Below, in pieces: positions 34,461 to 43,966 of a stretch of 64,000 nt of DNA. Under the pieces are notes generated by a model. That model was not told where the DNA came from, did no database searches, and saw nothing but the letters and a program-made list of their open reading frames with translations. Origin of the DNA: Lysinibacillus odysseyi 34hs-1 = NBRC 100172 (GTDB lineage Bacteria; Bacillota; Bacilli; Bacillales_A; Planococcaceae); assembly GCF_001591965.1 (NCBI RefSeq), contig NZ_BCVX01000002.1:434001-498000 (forward strand), written 5' to 3'. The translations under genes and the position numbers were made by a program. Position 1 is the stretch's first letter. Each line of letters begins with the position of its first letter.

Positions 34461-35180
34461 TTATTTTGATGACTTATTCTTTGCCACTTCCAGTAGAAAT
34501 AATGGCAGCTTAATCTGACGTTTGATACGATGCGGTTCTTTAATTAAGCGGTAGAACCATTCCATACCAACCTTTTGGAACGCCTCCGGAGCCCGCTTTA
34601 CATTGCCTGCCAATACATCAAACGAACCGCCGACGCCTTGGTAAATAGTCGGATGCAATTGACCTCGGTTTGCATTGATCCAGTTTTCCTGCTTCGGTGA
34701 GCCCATGGCGACAAATAACAGGTCGGGCTTTGCCGTATTGATTTTATCAATGACCTTTTGATTGTCCTGTTCATACCCGTCCTGTGTGCCGGCAATCTGG
34801 ATACCTGGGTAAAGCTCCTGCAGCTTTTCTGCTGCCTTATCTGCAATACCCGGCTTACCGCCGTACAGGAAGATCGGCTTCTGTCTTTTAGCAGCTTCTT
34901 CGCATAGTCGAAGCATCATATCTACGCCTGTTACGCGTGATGTAATTTGGCCCTTTTGGATTTTGGAAGCGAGAATGACACCGATCCCGTCTGGAATTTG
35001 AAATTCTGCATTGTTTAATAGTGCTTTTAATGCCGGGTCCTCTTTTGCTTTTATGATCTTCTCCGGGTTGATCGCAACGATCAGCGACTTTTGCTTTGTT
35101 TCGATGCGTTCGAATACTTTTGGAATCAGTTCATCATAGTTCTCCGTATTTACCTGGATACCCAGGACTGTTTCTTTCAT
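34461..35180 (-). CDS. tagA: WecG/TagA/CpsF-family N-acetylmannosaminyltransferase
   Basis: 239 residues, normal family length. It transfers ManNAc (or ManNAcA) from UDP-sugar to lipid-linked GlcNAc, an early step of wall teichoic acid or secondary wall-polymer linkage, at the inner face of the membrane. Signatures: VAINPEKIIKA, IPDGIGVILAS, RVTGVDMMLRL, PIFLYGGKPGIADKAAEKL, DLLFVAMGSPKQENWI, and GVGGSFDVLAGNVKRAPEAF. Ribosome site GGAAGG. It follows wecC by 123 bases with no terminator and is probably co-transcribed. Whether the sugar is ManNAc or ManNAcA cannot be read from sequence. Confidence 0.92.
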   Translation of the reverse strand: MKETVLGIQVNTENYDELIPKVFERIETKQKSLIVAINPEKIIKAKEDPALKALLNNAEFQIPDGIGVILASKIQKGQITSRVTGVDMMLRLCEEAAKRQKPIFLYGGKPGIADKAAEKLQELYPGIQIAGTQDGYEQDNQKVIDKINTAKPDLLFVAMGSPKQENWINANRGQLHPTIYQGVGGSFDVLAGNVKRAPEAFQKVGMEWFYRLIKEPHRIKRQIKLPLFLLEVAKNKSSK

Positions 35181-35303
35181 CTTGGTACCTTCTTTCCTAT
35201 ATATAATTTCTCTTCATTATTGGTATACAGATATCTTCTTATAAGAAGTCTACCCATCATAAAGAAAAGCAGCGCGCTTATGCACCCTGCTTTCCTGTCG
35301 TTT

Positions 35304-36572
35304 TTAGTTTTTGGCGTCGCCCAGTAAGTGGAACTCAAAGCCTGCTGCTTCCCAAGCACCGCGGTCCAGACAGTTTTTCGTATCGAAAACAATTTTGTTT
35401 TTCGCTTGAATCGAAGTGACATCAATTGTCTTGAATTCATTGTGATCTGTCAAGAATAGGAGGATATCTGCGTTTTTCGTTGCTTCCTCCAGGTTTTGCG
35501 TTTGTGTTGGGTGCTTGTTTTCCTTAATGTGCGGATCGAATGATACGACATTCAGGCCAAGCTTTTGCAGTTCGTCAATGACAATTGTTGACGGGCTTTC
35601 ACGCATGTCGTCAATATTGCCTTTGAATGCTAGTCCAAGTACTGCCACTGTTGCACCTGCAATGCCGGCCTTGTTCAGGATGCTTTGCGTTTTTTGCGCT
35701 GTGTAGCTAGGCATGGAATCATTTGTGTTACGTGATAAGTGAATGATCTGCGCTGTTTCGCCACCAAGCTCCACTAAGAACCATGGGTCAACTGCGATAC
35801 AGTGACCGCCTACCCCTGGACCTGGGAAGTGGACGTTTACGCGTGGGTGGTAGTTCGCGAATTTGATTGCTTCCCAAATATTCACGTCTAACTTTTCCGC
35901 AAGCTTCGCCAGTTCATTCGCAAATGCGATGTTCACATCACGGTATGTGTTTTCCATAACTTTTACTAGTTCTGCTGTTGTTGCATCTGTTAAATGAATC
36001 GTACCTTGTACGAATGTTTCGTAAAGTTCTTTTGTCAACTCGGCAGATTTTTTATTAATACCACCGACGATCCGGTCGTTGTTCACAAGCTCTTCGAATA
36101 CACGACCTGGGATAACGCGCTCTGGTGAATGGGCTACAAATAGCTCTTCGCCAATCTCAAGGCCCGTTTTCACAAGCTCTGGCAGCATAATATGTTCAAC
36201 TGTTTTTGGTGGTACTGTCGACTCTAAAATAACAAGATTGCCCGGCTTTACGTAAGGGACGATTGATGCTGTCGCCTGGCGTACGTACTCAAGGTTTGCT
36301 GTATTGTCCGGATTGATCGGAGACGGTACAGCGATGATGAAGATATCCGCTTCCTGCGGAGTCGTCGATGCAGTCAAGAACCCTTCATCGACTGCTTTAT
36401 TTAAACGCTCTTGCAAGCCCGTTTCCTCGATATGCAATTGCTTTTCTTGAATACTTTTCACAGCTGCAGGATTCACGTCAACGCCGTGTACCTTCACACC
36501 GTGATTTGCAAACATGACTGCCGTTGGAAGACCGATATACCCAAGCCCAACGACACAAATTGATTTTGACAT
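35304..36572 (-). CDS. wecC: UDP-N-acetyl-D-mannosamine dehydrogenase
   Basis: 422 residues. NAD-dependent four-electron oxidation of UDP-ManNAc to UDP-ManNAcA. The N-terminal Rossmann motif is CVVGLGYIGLPTAVMFANHG. The catalytic region is NVHFPGPGVGGHCIAVDPWF with the active-site cysteine. The C-terminal UDP-binding domain has VAVLGLAFKGNIDDMRESPS. It works after MnaA (61150-62271) and before TagA. The paralogous UDP-glucose dehydrogenase (TuaD) is excluded less by motif than by the WecC-like IPAVPSPIN/VPPKTVEH pattern. AAAGGAAG precedes the ATG. A TATACT box near 36700 is a likely local promoter. Confidence 0.88.
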   Translation of the reverse strand: MSKSICVVGLGYIGLPTAVMFANHGVKVHGVDVNPAAVKSIQEKQLHIEETGLQERLNKAVDEGFLTASTTPQEADIFIIAVPSPINPDNTANLEYVRQATASIVPYVKPGNLVILESTVPPKTVEHIMLPELVKTGLEIGEELFVAHSPERVIPGRVFEELVNNDRIVGGINKKSAELTKELYETFVQGTIHLTDATTAELVKVMENTYRDVNIAFANELAKLAEKLDVNIWEAIKFANYHPRVNVHFPGPGVGGHCIAVDPWFLVELGGETAQIIHLSRNTNDSMPSYTAQKTQSILNKAGIAGATVAVLGLAFKGNIDDMRESPSTIVIDELQKLGLNVVSFDPHIKENKHPTQTQNLEEATKNADILLFLTDHNEFKTIDVTSIQAKNKIVFDTKNCLDRGAWEAAGFEFHLLGDAKN

Positions 36573-36944
36573 TGCTTTGACTTCCTTTCAAATTCGAAAA
36601 AGAATAGATACTTATTTTATAAACGTCTAGGAATGTAGTTTAGTTCCTGAAACTTTTGTATAGGTTCCACTAGCTTTTTCACTAGCCCGCTCTAAAAGAA
36701 CTACCTTATAGTATACAACTTTGCGCCGATTGTGGGAAATAAATTTTATCCAGCTTAGGAAGTGGACAAATGAATTGGTTTTAAACGTTGGTGAATCCTG
36801 GGAGGAAAGCTTTTTTCGGAGTAAAGAGAGCGCTCAAGTATTCTTTGCGATCTGTTTTTTCTATCCATATTCTTAAAGGGTCTTCTCCACCCTTTACTAA
36901 AAACAAACTGCCCTTCTACCCCATCATGAATCTATCTCTCCCAA

Positions 36945-37023
36945 ATAAAAAAGCCCTCTTTCCGCCGTAGCAAAAAGAGGCAAATATGGGTTGAGGAAAG
37001 ATTCATCCAAATTACATGAATCT
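36945..37023 (-). ncRNA. Short promoter-hairpin-terminator RNA upstream of wecC
   Basis: From the promoter at 37030-37058 a transcript of about 75 bases would carry AGATTCAT/ATGAATCT (8-bp stem, 36999-37023) and a terminator GCCTCTTT/AAAGAGGGC followed by TTTTTT (36945-36981). It ends 370 bases before wecC. It is either an independent small RNA or an attenuation leader. The remaining gap to wecC holds a 7-bp hairpin (AAAGGGT/ACCCTTT, about 36880) and the local promoter. Confidence 0.5.
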
Positions 37024-37029
37024 AACCAA

Positions 37030-37058
37030 AGTATAGGTTGAATAGTATTGTTTTTCAA
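37030..37058 (-). promoter_or_regulatory. Sigma-A promoter of the wecC-upstream RNA
   Basis: TTGAAA (37053-37058), 17-base spacer, TATACT (37030-37035) on the minus strand; near-consensus. Confidence 0.7.
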
Positions 37059-37165
37059 ATATTTTCTACTATAATAATTCGGAAAACCACATGCTTTCTA
37101 TTACGGACGCCATTCGCTCTGTTATTTTAGAGCGAAAAAGTACTCCTCTATTCTTTTGTAGTATA

Positions 37166-37202
37166 AGAAAACACCGAGGAAATGTTTTTCATCGGTGTTT
37201 TC
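37166..37202 (-). terminator. Terminator of the IDEAL-domain gene
   Basis: AAAACACCGA and TCGGTGTTTT pair across a 14-base loop; T-runs on both sides make it bidirectional. It begins 16 bases after the stop codon. Confidence 0.85.
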
Positions 37203-37217
37203 AGGCAGAGGAGCCGC

Positions 37218-37694
37218 TCACATTGCATAGCCTCCGTTTAATTTTTCCTTTTGTGTCATTAAGTCATAAAATAGTTCTTCATTGCGGTCAGCAAGTGCTA
37301 CATCGATCAGACGGGACAGGTTCGATTCTTCCAGTGTGTGGATCAGCTCGGCAATTTCTGTATCCAGCTCATCCGCTTCTGCTTTCACCGGCTGGATATC
37401 TCCTGCAGAGTTTTCTAAAATCGGCATGAGGTGCTCATGGACATTGGATACAAGCAGCAGCTGATATAGCGGTAATCGGATAAATCGGTTGCCACGCTGG
37501 AACACGAATACCTCCGACATGTTTTCCACCTGCATTGTGTTCAGGTTGACGATCATTTCCTTGCCTTCAATCGGAATAAAATGGTACACTTCATCGTCCT
37601 TTGTAATCGAGAAATACTGGTAAGCAAACACAAGACGTAGTTTCGTTCCCGATACTTTTGTATAAAACGGCTTCATGAACTGCACAGTAATCAT
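37218..37694 (-). CDS. IDEAL-domain protein
   Basis: 158 residues. N-terminal half is beta-rich (MITVQFMKPFYTKVSGTKLR). The C-terminal LSRLIDVALADRNEELFYDL followed by MTQKEKL is the IDEAL motif seen in Bacillus ComK-like and YpiB-type proteins. AGGAGGG precedes the ATG. Function unknown. Stands alone. Confidence 0.7.
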   Translation of the reverse strand: MITVQFMKPFYTKVSGTKLRLVFAYQYFSITKDDEVYHFIPIEGKEMIVNLNTMQVENMSEVFVFQRGNRFIRLPLYQLLLVSNVHEHLMPILENSAGDIQPVKAEADELDTEIAELIHTLEESNLSRLIDVALADRNEELFYDLMTQKEKLNGGYAM

Positions 37695-37969
37695 ATCGAT
37701 ACCCTCCTAGTAGTTAACGTATTCTTTAGCCCTCTAAAATAATACTGGCCCTGCGTATTTGTTTGGCCTGATTTTCAGGCGTATATGGCTAGTCATTTAA
37801 TACACTATCAATCGGAATATAGAATTTGATGGGTCATAGTAGTGTGACAATTGCTTTTGCAAAAACTGCTGTGTTATTTACTACTTATTATGCCCATACT
37901 CATACTGTTTCAAACTTCAATGAAAAGAAAGTTCCTCCTCATCTGTTTTTCCATTTCCAATCTCCCGCG

Positions 37970-37999
37970 TTTACGTGCGGATTGAATTCACGTTATAAT
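37970..37999 (+). promoter_or_regulatory. Promoter of ywqB-ywqA
   Basis: TTTACG (37970-37975), 18 bases, TATAAT (37994-37999); 32 bases before the ywqB ATG. The rest of the 337-bp gap holds nothing recognisable. Confidence 0.65.
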
Positions 38000-38031
38000 A
38001 AAAGGAACGACTTTTTTAGGAGAGATAGATT

Positions 38032-39597
38032 ATGGGGCTTTCCATTCCTGCTATTGCACGGAACAATGCCGATTTTATTAATAGAGAGTTAGAGAAATAT
38101 ACGCAGGAGCTCCATCCTTCATCAGCGGAAGATGAGGAGCTTGTGCGTCGTGCGGTCTTTTCAGTACGCAATAAATCCGTTCTATTTGAGCGCTATAATA
38201 CAGCTGTCGAGAAATTGTTTACTGTTGTGCAGGATGTGCGTCCGGCCGAGGTGACGATAGACTTTCGGTTCCAGCAGGCCAGCTGCACATGCCCGCAGCC
38301 GCTTTGCCGGCATCAGCTCGGCACATTGCTTGGTCTTTACCAGTATTACGGTTCTGTGCAGGACTGGGCGTCAAAATGGCGGGCGGAAAAGTCAGTTCAG
38401 CTGAATCAGCTGGCTGCAGAGCGTACACCTGAAAGCTGGGACCGGATGGTGGATGAGGTAATGGCACATCTTCTTCCTGCCGGCCGCCGGACTGAGAGCT
38501 ATTTGGTGCCGTCCATTCTCGACAATGCCTTTACAAAGCTCCGCCGCTATACACCGCTTGAACGTGAGTGGCAGCCGATTTTCAAGCTGTATACCGAGCT
38601 TGCCGTGCTGAACAAATTATGGGCGCATTTTCTTGCAACTGATTCGCCCATTCAGTCGGATTACTTCCAATATGCGATTGATAAGCGCTATGAATACGCG
38701 GAGGATTTGATTCATGAGCTGAGCAGCAAATCCCGTCTGTTTGCAACAGACCCGTTTTATGATGCGATGCAGAAAAGCGTACGTGAGCTTCTGATGCAGG
38801 AGGGGGGCATGCCGCACTTACGGATCAACTTTTTCCTTCTGTGCTGGGAGCATATTTTCAATGATAAAAAGCGTGCTGCGCAGGAGTTGGACACACTGGC
38901 AAAGATCGACAGCCCGCCGGATATCCCGCTTGATATTATACAGCTTGTTTTTTATATACTTTTAAAAGATGAAAGAGCAACTGAGAGACATCTTACACAA
39001 TTTGATGCCGCCCATATTTCACTTTATGAAGCAATTGTCCATTTTGCTTTTAATATAGGAGAAAAAAATACAGCCGCACTTATTTTAAAGGCGATGCTGC
39101 CCCATTTACACCAGTATATTCATCAAATGCTTCCGCCACACAGGCGACAGCAATTTACCAACAGCCTAAATCTTTTATATGCTGAAATCGAGCTGACGGA
39201 AACAGAGGAGCTGCTGCTTTACGGAGCATTCGGCCGCTACGGCATCCAGCCGTACTCAGACTATTTGCTGCAAAAAGAAAAGTATGAGGAATGGACGGCG
39301 CTTCACCAGCTGTATTCCTCTTCTATTCCTTATTTGGAATCGATCGGCCTGAAGCAGGTGCTATCTGAAAAACCTGCCGCCGCCCTGCCGCTTTACCACC
39401 ATTATGCGATGGAGGAGATCCGGCAGAAATCCCGGATGAACTATAAGCAGGCAGTGCGCATCTGGAAGCAGATGAAATCGGCCGCAAAAAAAGCAGGCAA
39501 GACAACTTATTTTACTGATTATATCGAGACAGTAAGGACACAGTTTAAACGGCGGCGCGCCCTGCAGGAAGAACTCGATAAGGCACAATTACATTAA
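38032..39597 (+). CDS. ywqB: SWIM zinc-finger protein YwqB
   Basis: 521 residues. The SWIM motif ASCTCPQPLCRHQLGTLLGL (about residues 83-102) supplies the C-x-C...C-x-H ligands. The rest is helical and repeat-like, without catalytic motifs. AGGAGAG stands 7 bases before the ATG. It precedes an SNF2 helicase by 17 bases, as in B. subtilis ywqB-ywqA, and probably acts with it in DNA transactions. Exact role unknown. Confidence 0.85.
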   Translation: MGLSIPAIARNNADFINRELEKYTQELHPSSAEDEELVRRAVFSVRNKSVLFERYNTAVEKLFTVVQDVRPAEVTIDFRFQQASCTCPQPLCRHQLGTLLGLYQYYGSVQDWASKWRAEKSVQLNQLAAERTPESWDRMVDEVMAHLLPAGRRTESYLVPSILDNAFTKLRRYTPLEREWQPIFKLYTELAVLNKLWAHFLATDSPIQSDYFQYAIDKRYEYAEDLIHELSSKSRLFATDPFYDAMQKSVRELLMQEGGMPHLRINFFLLCWEHIFNDKKRAAQELDTLAKIDSPPDIPLDIIQLVFYILLKDERATERHLTQFDAAHISLYEAIVHFAFNIGEKNTAALILKAMLPHLHQYIHQMLPPHRRQQFTNSLNLLYAEIELTETEELLLYGAFGRYGIQPYSDYLLQKEKYEEWTALHQLYSSSIPYLESIGLKQVLSEKPAAALPLYHHYAMEEIRQKSRMNYKQAVRIWKQMKSAAKKAGKTTYFTDYIETVRTQFKRRRALQEELDKAQLH

Positions 39598-39614
39598 AGG
39601 AGTAACAAAACAAA

Positions 39615-42368
39615 ATGATTGAAACAGCACCATTTGTAAAGACGCTCCGTTTAAAGATTGAACAGTTTCGACCCGGCTACTATTCGCTGATTGCCTTAAA
39701 TGAGGACGGGCTGATCCATGCTGCAGAAAACTGGGCACAATTGCTTTACTACAGATACGAGCCGAACTTTTACGGACTGGCTGCCAAGACAGACGAACGC
39801 GACTTAATCGTTCCGGCCGCTGATTTGCTTGATGTGCTGTCTCCACGGTACCGGCATCCGCTTCTCCGGTTCCAGCCGGCAGATGCCCTATCAGCGGAGA
39901 TACTTGGGCAAATCGAAGAAGTGCTCAGCGCATGGCAGACCGGCGACTTTTGGCACGATGCCCATCTAACAGAAGACGGGCTTACCTTTAACAATCACCA
40001 GTCTAACCTGCTTGAACAGGCTGCCTCACAGCGATTATCTAAAGCAGGCTTAACACTTGATGACGTGCCGGCTCTCCTGCCATATTTCCAAAACGGCGGC
40101 TGGCCGCTGCAAACAGAACGATTGGCCGGGAATGTCCAGGTTGCACTTCGCTTAAGTGAGCCGCTTGAGGATGAGGAGGACTGGCTGCTTGAAACAGTAC
40201 TGCTTGCCCCGGGTTCTATGAAGCACTGGACGCCTGCAATCCGCAAACGGACACTACCGATTGAAATGGCTGTTCCTGAAAAATGGGCTGATCTCGCCCC
40301 GGATATTGAACAGCTGCAACATCAAATCACTGCCCTATTGACGCTTGAAAACCATGCACCGTCACCTAACTACTTCCTTCATCTGCGCTTGGCGGATGCA
40401 GATGTCCGACACTTCCTCCAGCATGATCTGGCAAAGCTGCAGGCACTCGGCTTTGAAATCATTCTGCCGGCCTGGCTGAAGGAGCTGAAGCAGTCGAAAA
40501 TGAAGGTACGGGTAAGTGCCGGGAATACTTCGGCAAGAAAAACAGCCGGGCTCGATGATATTTTAACGTTCCGCTGGCAGTTTTCCATGAACGGCGAGGA
40601 GCTGTCTGCCGAGCAGTTCCGGAAGCTTGTCGAGGAAAAGCGTGAATTTGTCCGGATTGGCACAGAATGGTTCCGCATTGATGCGAATTGGCTGAATGAA
40701 ATGCGCGAGCTGATGAACCAGGCAGAAGAAGAAAACTGGACGGTACGGGATCTGTTATTCCAGGAGCTGCCCGAAACATTAATGGAGCCGCTTGAAGACC
40801 CGGATGATGCCGAGCGTGATGACCCATTATTTGCTTTTGAAATGCAAAAGTCGCTGCAAAGCTATATCGAGCAGCTGCAGCATAAGCAGGGACTGCCATA
40901 TATCGCGCCTTCACCGAATCTTCACGCAGAGCTGCGCCCGTACCAACAGCAGGGCTATGAATGGCTCGTCTTTATGCGTGAGCAAAAGTTCGGTGCATGC
41001 CTTGCAGATGATATGGGACTCGGGAAAACGGTACAGCTTATTTCCTATATTTTATACATGGTCGACACACTAAAAACAGAGGAACCGACAATTGTCATCT
41101 GTCCGACTTCTGTTCTTGGCAACTGGCAGAAGGAGCTTGCCCGCTTTGCCCCAACGCTGACAGTGCATACCCATTACGGTGCAAACCGGTTGAAGGATGA
41201 AGAGTTCGCTCAATTTATAAATAAAGAACGTCCACACATCATTCTTTCAACATACGGAACGATTTCGCAGGATGCCGAATTCCTGCAGTATACGGATTGG
41301 TCAGCAGTTGTGCTGGATGAAGCCCAGAACATCAAAAATATGCAGACGCTGCAGTCGCGGTCGATCCGGAAGCTAAAGGGTGCCCATCATATCGCTCTTA
41401 CAGGTACACCGGTAGAAAATAGATTATCCGAGCTATGGGCCATTTTTGACTTTATGCATAAAGGCTATCTCGGCAGCTTCGGTAAGTTCCAGGAGCAGTT
41501 CATCCTGCCGATTGAAAAGGACGACTCCGAAAAGCATAAACATGTGCTCCGTATGAAAATTAAGCCATTTTTATTGCGGCGTACAAAGCGGGACCCTGAT
41601 TTAATGCTGAATCTGCCGGATAAGCAGGAAACACAGGAATTCTGTCCACTTACAGCTGAACAGGCGGCACTATATGAAGGGTTCATTGAAGATACACTTG
41701 CCCAGCTCGAAAAGTTAACAGGCTTTGAGAAAAAGGGCCGGATTTTAAAAATGCTGAGCAAGCTGAAGCAGTTATGTAATCACCCTGCCCTTTATTTAAA
41801 AGAGCCGTTTGAGGAAGCACGCATTGAGCTGGAACGGTCGGTAAAGGTAAAGCGGATCGTCCAGCTTGCCGCAGAAATAGTGGAAAACGGTGAGCAGTGC
41901 CTTATTTTCACGCAGTATATCGGTATGGGACAACTGCTGCAGCACTGCTTCTCAGAGCTGTATGATATTGATGTACCGTTCTTGACAGGCAGTATGCCGA
42001 AGCAGCAGCGGGACCGCCTTGTGGAAAGCTTCCAAAGTGGAGAATTTCCGATCTTCCTGCTGTCATTGAAAGCTGGAGGAACAGGATTGAACCTTACTGC
42101 CGCCAACCATGTACTTCATGCTGACCGCTGGTGGAACCCGGCTGTTGAAAACCAGGCAACAGACCGCGCCTACCGCATCGGCCAGACCCAGTTTGTGCAG
42201 GTGCATAAATTTATTACGATTGGGACAATCGAAGAAAAAATCGATAAAATGATTGCGGTTAAATCGGCTCTATCCGAAGAACTCATCCAATCCAGTCAGT
42301 GGTTAACCGAGCTTGATGATGCCGAGCTGATGGATTTAATGACACTCGATACCGCCGTTCTGAAATAG
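39615..42368 (+). CDS. ywqA: SNF2-family helicase YwqA
   Basis: 917 residues. N-terminal about 430 residues are the bacterial SNF2 extension (DUF3670-like). Helicase motifs follow: LADDMGLGKTVQLISYI (Walker A), TIVICPTSVLGNWQKELARF, VVLDEAQNIKN (DEAQ box), ALTGTPVENRLSELWAIFDF, QCLIFTQYIGMGQLL, and LSLKAGGTGLNLTAANHVLH with RAYRIGQTQFVQVHKFI. ATP-dependent translocase on double-stranded DNA. AAAGGAG precedes the ATG. GC content is higher than in the accessory region. Ends in a good terminator. Confidence 0.93.
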   Translation: MIETAPFVKTLRLKIEQFRPGYYSLIALNEDGLIHAAENWAQLLYYRYEPNFYGLAAKTDERDLIVPAADLLDVLSPRYRHPLLRFQPADALSAEILGQIEEVLSAWQTGDFWHDAHLTEDGLTFNNHQSNLLEQAASQRLSKAGLTLDDVPALLPYFQNGGWPLQTERLAGNVQVALRLSEPLEDEEDWLLETVLLAPGSMKHWTPAIRKRTLPIEMAVPEKWADLAPDIEQLQHQITALLTLENHAPSPNYFLHLRLADADVRHFLQHDLAKLQALGFEIILPAWLKELKQSKMKVRVSAGNTSARKTAGLDDILTFRWQFSMNGEELSAEQFRKLVEEKREFVRIGTEWFRIDANWLNEMRELMNQAEEENWTVRDLLFQELPETLMEPLEDPDDAERDDPLFAFEMQKSLQSYIEQLQHKQGLPYIAPSPNLHAELRPYQQQGYEWLVFMREQKFGACLADDMGLGKTVQLISYILYMVDTLKTEEPTIVICPTSVLGNWQKELARFAPTLTVHTHYGANRLKDEEFAQFINKERPHIILSTYGTISQDAEFLQYTDWSAVVLDEAQNIKNMQTLQSRSIRKLKGAHHIALTGTPVENRLSELWAIFDFMHKGYLGSFGKFQEQFILPIEKDDSEKHKHVLRMKIKPFLLRRTKRDPDLMLNLPDKQETQEFCPLTAEQAALYEGFIEDTLAQLEKLTGFEKKGRILKMLSKLKQLCNHPALYLKEPFEEARIELERSVKVKRIVQLAAEIVENGEQCLIFTQYIGMGQLLQHCFSELYDIDVPFLTGSMPKQQRDRLVESFQSGEFPIFLLSLKAGGTGLNLTAANHVLHADRWWNPAVENQATDRAYRIGQTQFVQVHKFITIGTIEEKIDKMIAVKSALSEELIQSSQWLTELDDAELMDLMTLDTAVLK

Positions 42369-42382
42369 TTTTTGTATACTTG

Positions 42383-42415
42383 GCCTTCCCTCTCTTTTTT
42401 GAGGGAGGCTTTTTT
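42383..42415 (+). terminator. ywqBA terminator
   Basis: GCCTTCCCTC and GAGGGAGGC form a stem (one bulge) followed by TTTTTT. Confidence 0.85.
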
Positions 42416-42499
42416 ATTGCGTGGATTTCGAGGTGTATTGCGCGAATTCAGGGAGCTATTGCGCGAATTGGGCCGCCCATTGCGCGAATCAATACTTTT
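42416..42499. repeat. Four 21-bp tandem units with core ATTGCGCGAAT
   Basis: Units start at 42416, 42437, 42458 and 42479, an exact 21-base period. The core is ATTGCGCGAAT in three units, ATTGCGTGGAT in the first. Not protein coding. Two-helical-turn spacing suggests a protein-binding array or an intergenic repeat family. Confidence 0.7.
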
Positions 42500-42573
42500 T
42501 CCCTAGAAATTCTTGAACTTAAAAGCGCCTTTTACCGATTATCCAAGCAATACAAACACATAAGTAAGTTTTC

Positions 42574-42618
42574 TCAAAAAGAGGGAGAGCCTTTTATGCC
42601 GCACGCATGAAAGGCTCT
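42574..42618 (-). terminator. Hairpin between ywqA and ssb
   Basis: AGAGCCTTTTATGC and GCATGAAAGGCTCT pair; on the minus strand CCCTCTTTTT follows. It lies 185 bases after the ssb stop, with nothing else in between. Confidence 0.55.
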
Positions 42619-42803
42619 TTATCGGTTTCTTTTCTTTATTCAATTGTCAATTAGGAGAATAACGGCATAGATAGCGAATATGCCGGTATTAATTTGTGTG
42701 GGGGTCAATCATTGTACAGTCGTTTTTACAGATTTGATTTGAACATTGACTTGCTGTAACGAAAAGCAACTCGTTTTGCTGTTTACCTTCTTGCAATTGC
42801 GTG

Positions 42804-43244
42804 TTAAATTGTCACTGGTTTTGCATTTGCTTCCTCATCCTCAGAAGGAAGCACAAAATGCGCTGCTACATCTACCTCATCTTGTCCTGCCTGGTTTGAA
42901 GCTTTTATCGCAGGCTGCCCTTCCCGCTGCTTCAAGGCATAAAATCGGACATCCTCGACAACGACCTCTGTATTGTAAACTCTGATATTATCCTTATTCA
43001 CATAAGAACTGGATTGCAGCCGGCCGTTGATGCCGACAAGCGACCCTTTGCCACAATAGGTTGCAATGCGTTCCGCCAGCTTCCCCCATGCGATGCATAA
43101 CAAATAGTCTGCATCGACTGTGCCCTGGCTGTTGCGGAAATTGCGGTTAATGGCAAGTACAAAGCTTACCGTTACTTTTTGATCAGATAGCTGCCGCAGA
43201 GTCGGATCTTTAGTCAATCGTCCGACGAGCCCGACTTGATTCAT
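42804..43244 (-). CDS. ssb: Single-stranded DNA-binding protein
   Basis: 146 residues from the ATG at 43242-43244 (GGGAGGTG upstream); an upstream in-frame ATG is unsupported. The OB-fold start MNQVGLVGRLTKDPTLRQLS, then VSFVLAINRNF and DYLLCIAWGKLAERIATYCG is standard. The C-terminal tail (EDEEANAKPVTI) lacks the DDDIPF-type tip used for partner binding. Its position next to ywpF matches B. subtilis ssbB/ywpH, the competence-associated SSB. Confidence 0.9.
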   Translation of the reverse strand: MNQVGLVGRLTKDPTLRQLSDQKVTVSFVLAINRNFRNSQGTVDADYLLCIAWGKLAERIATYCGKGSLVGINGRLQSSSYVNKDNIRVYNTEVVVEDVRFYALKQREGQPAIKASNQAGQDEVDVAAHFVLPSEDEEANAKPVTI

Positions 43245-43492
43245 ATCTTCACCTCCCTTCACTACAGCCATCATAAGGGAGAAGGGGGCACCGTGGCAAA
43301 GCGCGGAAATGAAGATTTGGACATTCTTTCGCTATCTAAATCTATATTTTGTAGCCTGTCCAAATTAATGAATTAGGCATATTGTACCAACAATACCCAA
43401 TATGCCTATGTTTGATAAATTGCCCGATTTTTCGAATTTCCTACCATTCGGTATGGTATAATAACCTAAAAGGAAAATGGGGGTGAAGAAGG

Positions 43493-43921
43493 ATGAAAAC
43501 CTTTAAAATGCTAGCGTTTGATTTGCTTAAAGCAGATGGCAGCACGCAAAGCATCCCATTAACGGATGGTATTATTATCAATCAGGAAAACAGCCATAAC
43601 TCCTGGATTCTGGAGCTGTATATTGCTGATGAGCACCGGGGGGTATTTAATCCGTTGCTTGCTTCCCATGAGGTGTTTGAAGCAAGGGCCGTTATTTCGT
43701 TTCCGGATAATGAGCCGGCACCGTTTTCCCTTGTGGTGAACCAAATCGTAGAAATCGGCGACTATGTATCGGTATTATGCAAAGGGACATTAAAAGCGCA
43801 GCGAAAACGTTATGCAGAGCTATTACTGCAGGAGCTGATTGCAGAAGGTCTTCCGAATGACGAGCTGCTTACACGTTTTGAGCGCGGGATGAAGGAACGC
43901 CCGAAACTGAAAAATACGTAA
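43493..43921 (+). CDS. ywpF: YwpF-family protein
   Basis: 142 residues, MKTFKMLAFDLLKADGSTQS, then DGIIINQENSHNSWILELYI; an all-beta PilZ-like fold is possible. Neighbour order (ssb, ywpF) matches B. subtilis. An extended -10 (TGGTATAAT, 43454-43462) lies 31 bases upstream and GGGGGTGAAG precedes the ATG. Function unknown. Confidence 0.8.
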   Translation: MKTFKMLAFDLLKADGSTQSIPLTDGIIINQENSHNSWILELYIADEHRGVFNPLLASHEVFEARAVISFPDNEPAPFSLVVNQIVEIGDYVSVLCKGTLKAQRKRYAELLLQELIAEGLPNDELLTRFERGMKERPKLKNT

Positions 43922-43966
43922 CAAAAGCGTGACTGCCATTTCGCAGCCGCGCTTTTGTTGTTTTTT
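43920..43966. terminator. Convergent terminator between ywpF and the lipoprotein gene
   Basis: ACAAAAGCG...CGCTTTTGT with inner CTGC/GCAG, followed by TTTTTTT on the plus strand. Confidence 0.85.

Noticed and set aside
42416..42499. CRISPR-like array
   Set aside because: Period of 21 bases with 11-base cores and no unique spacers of 30 bases; no cas genes.
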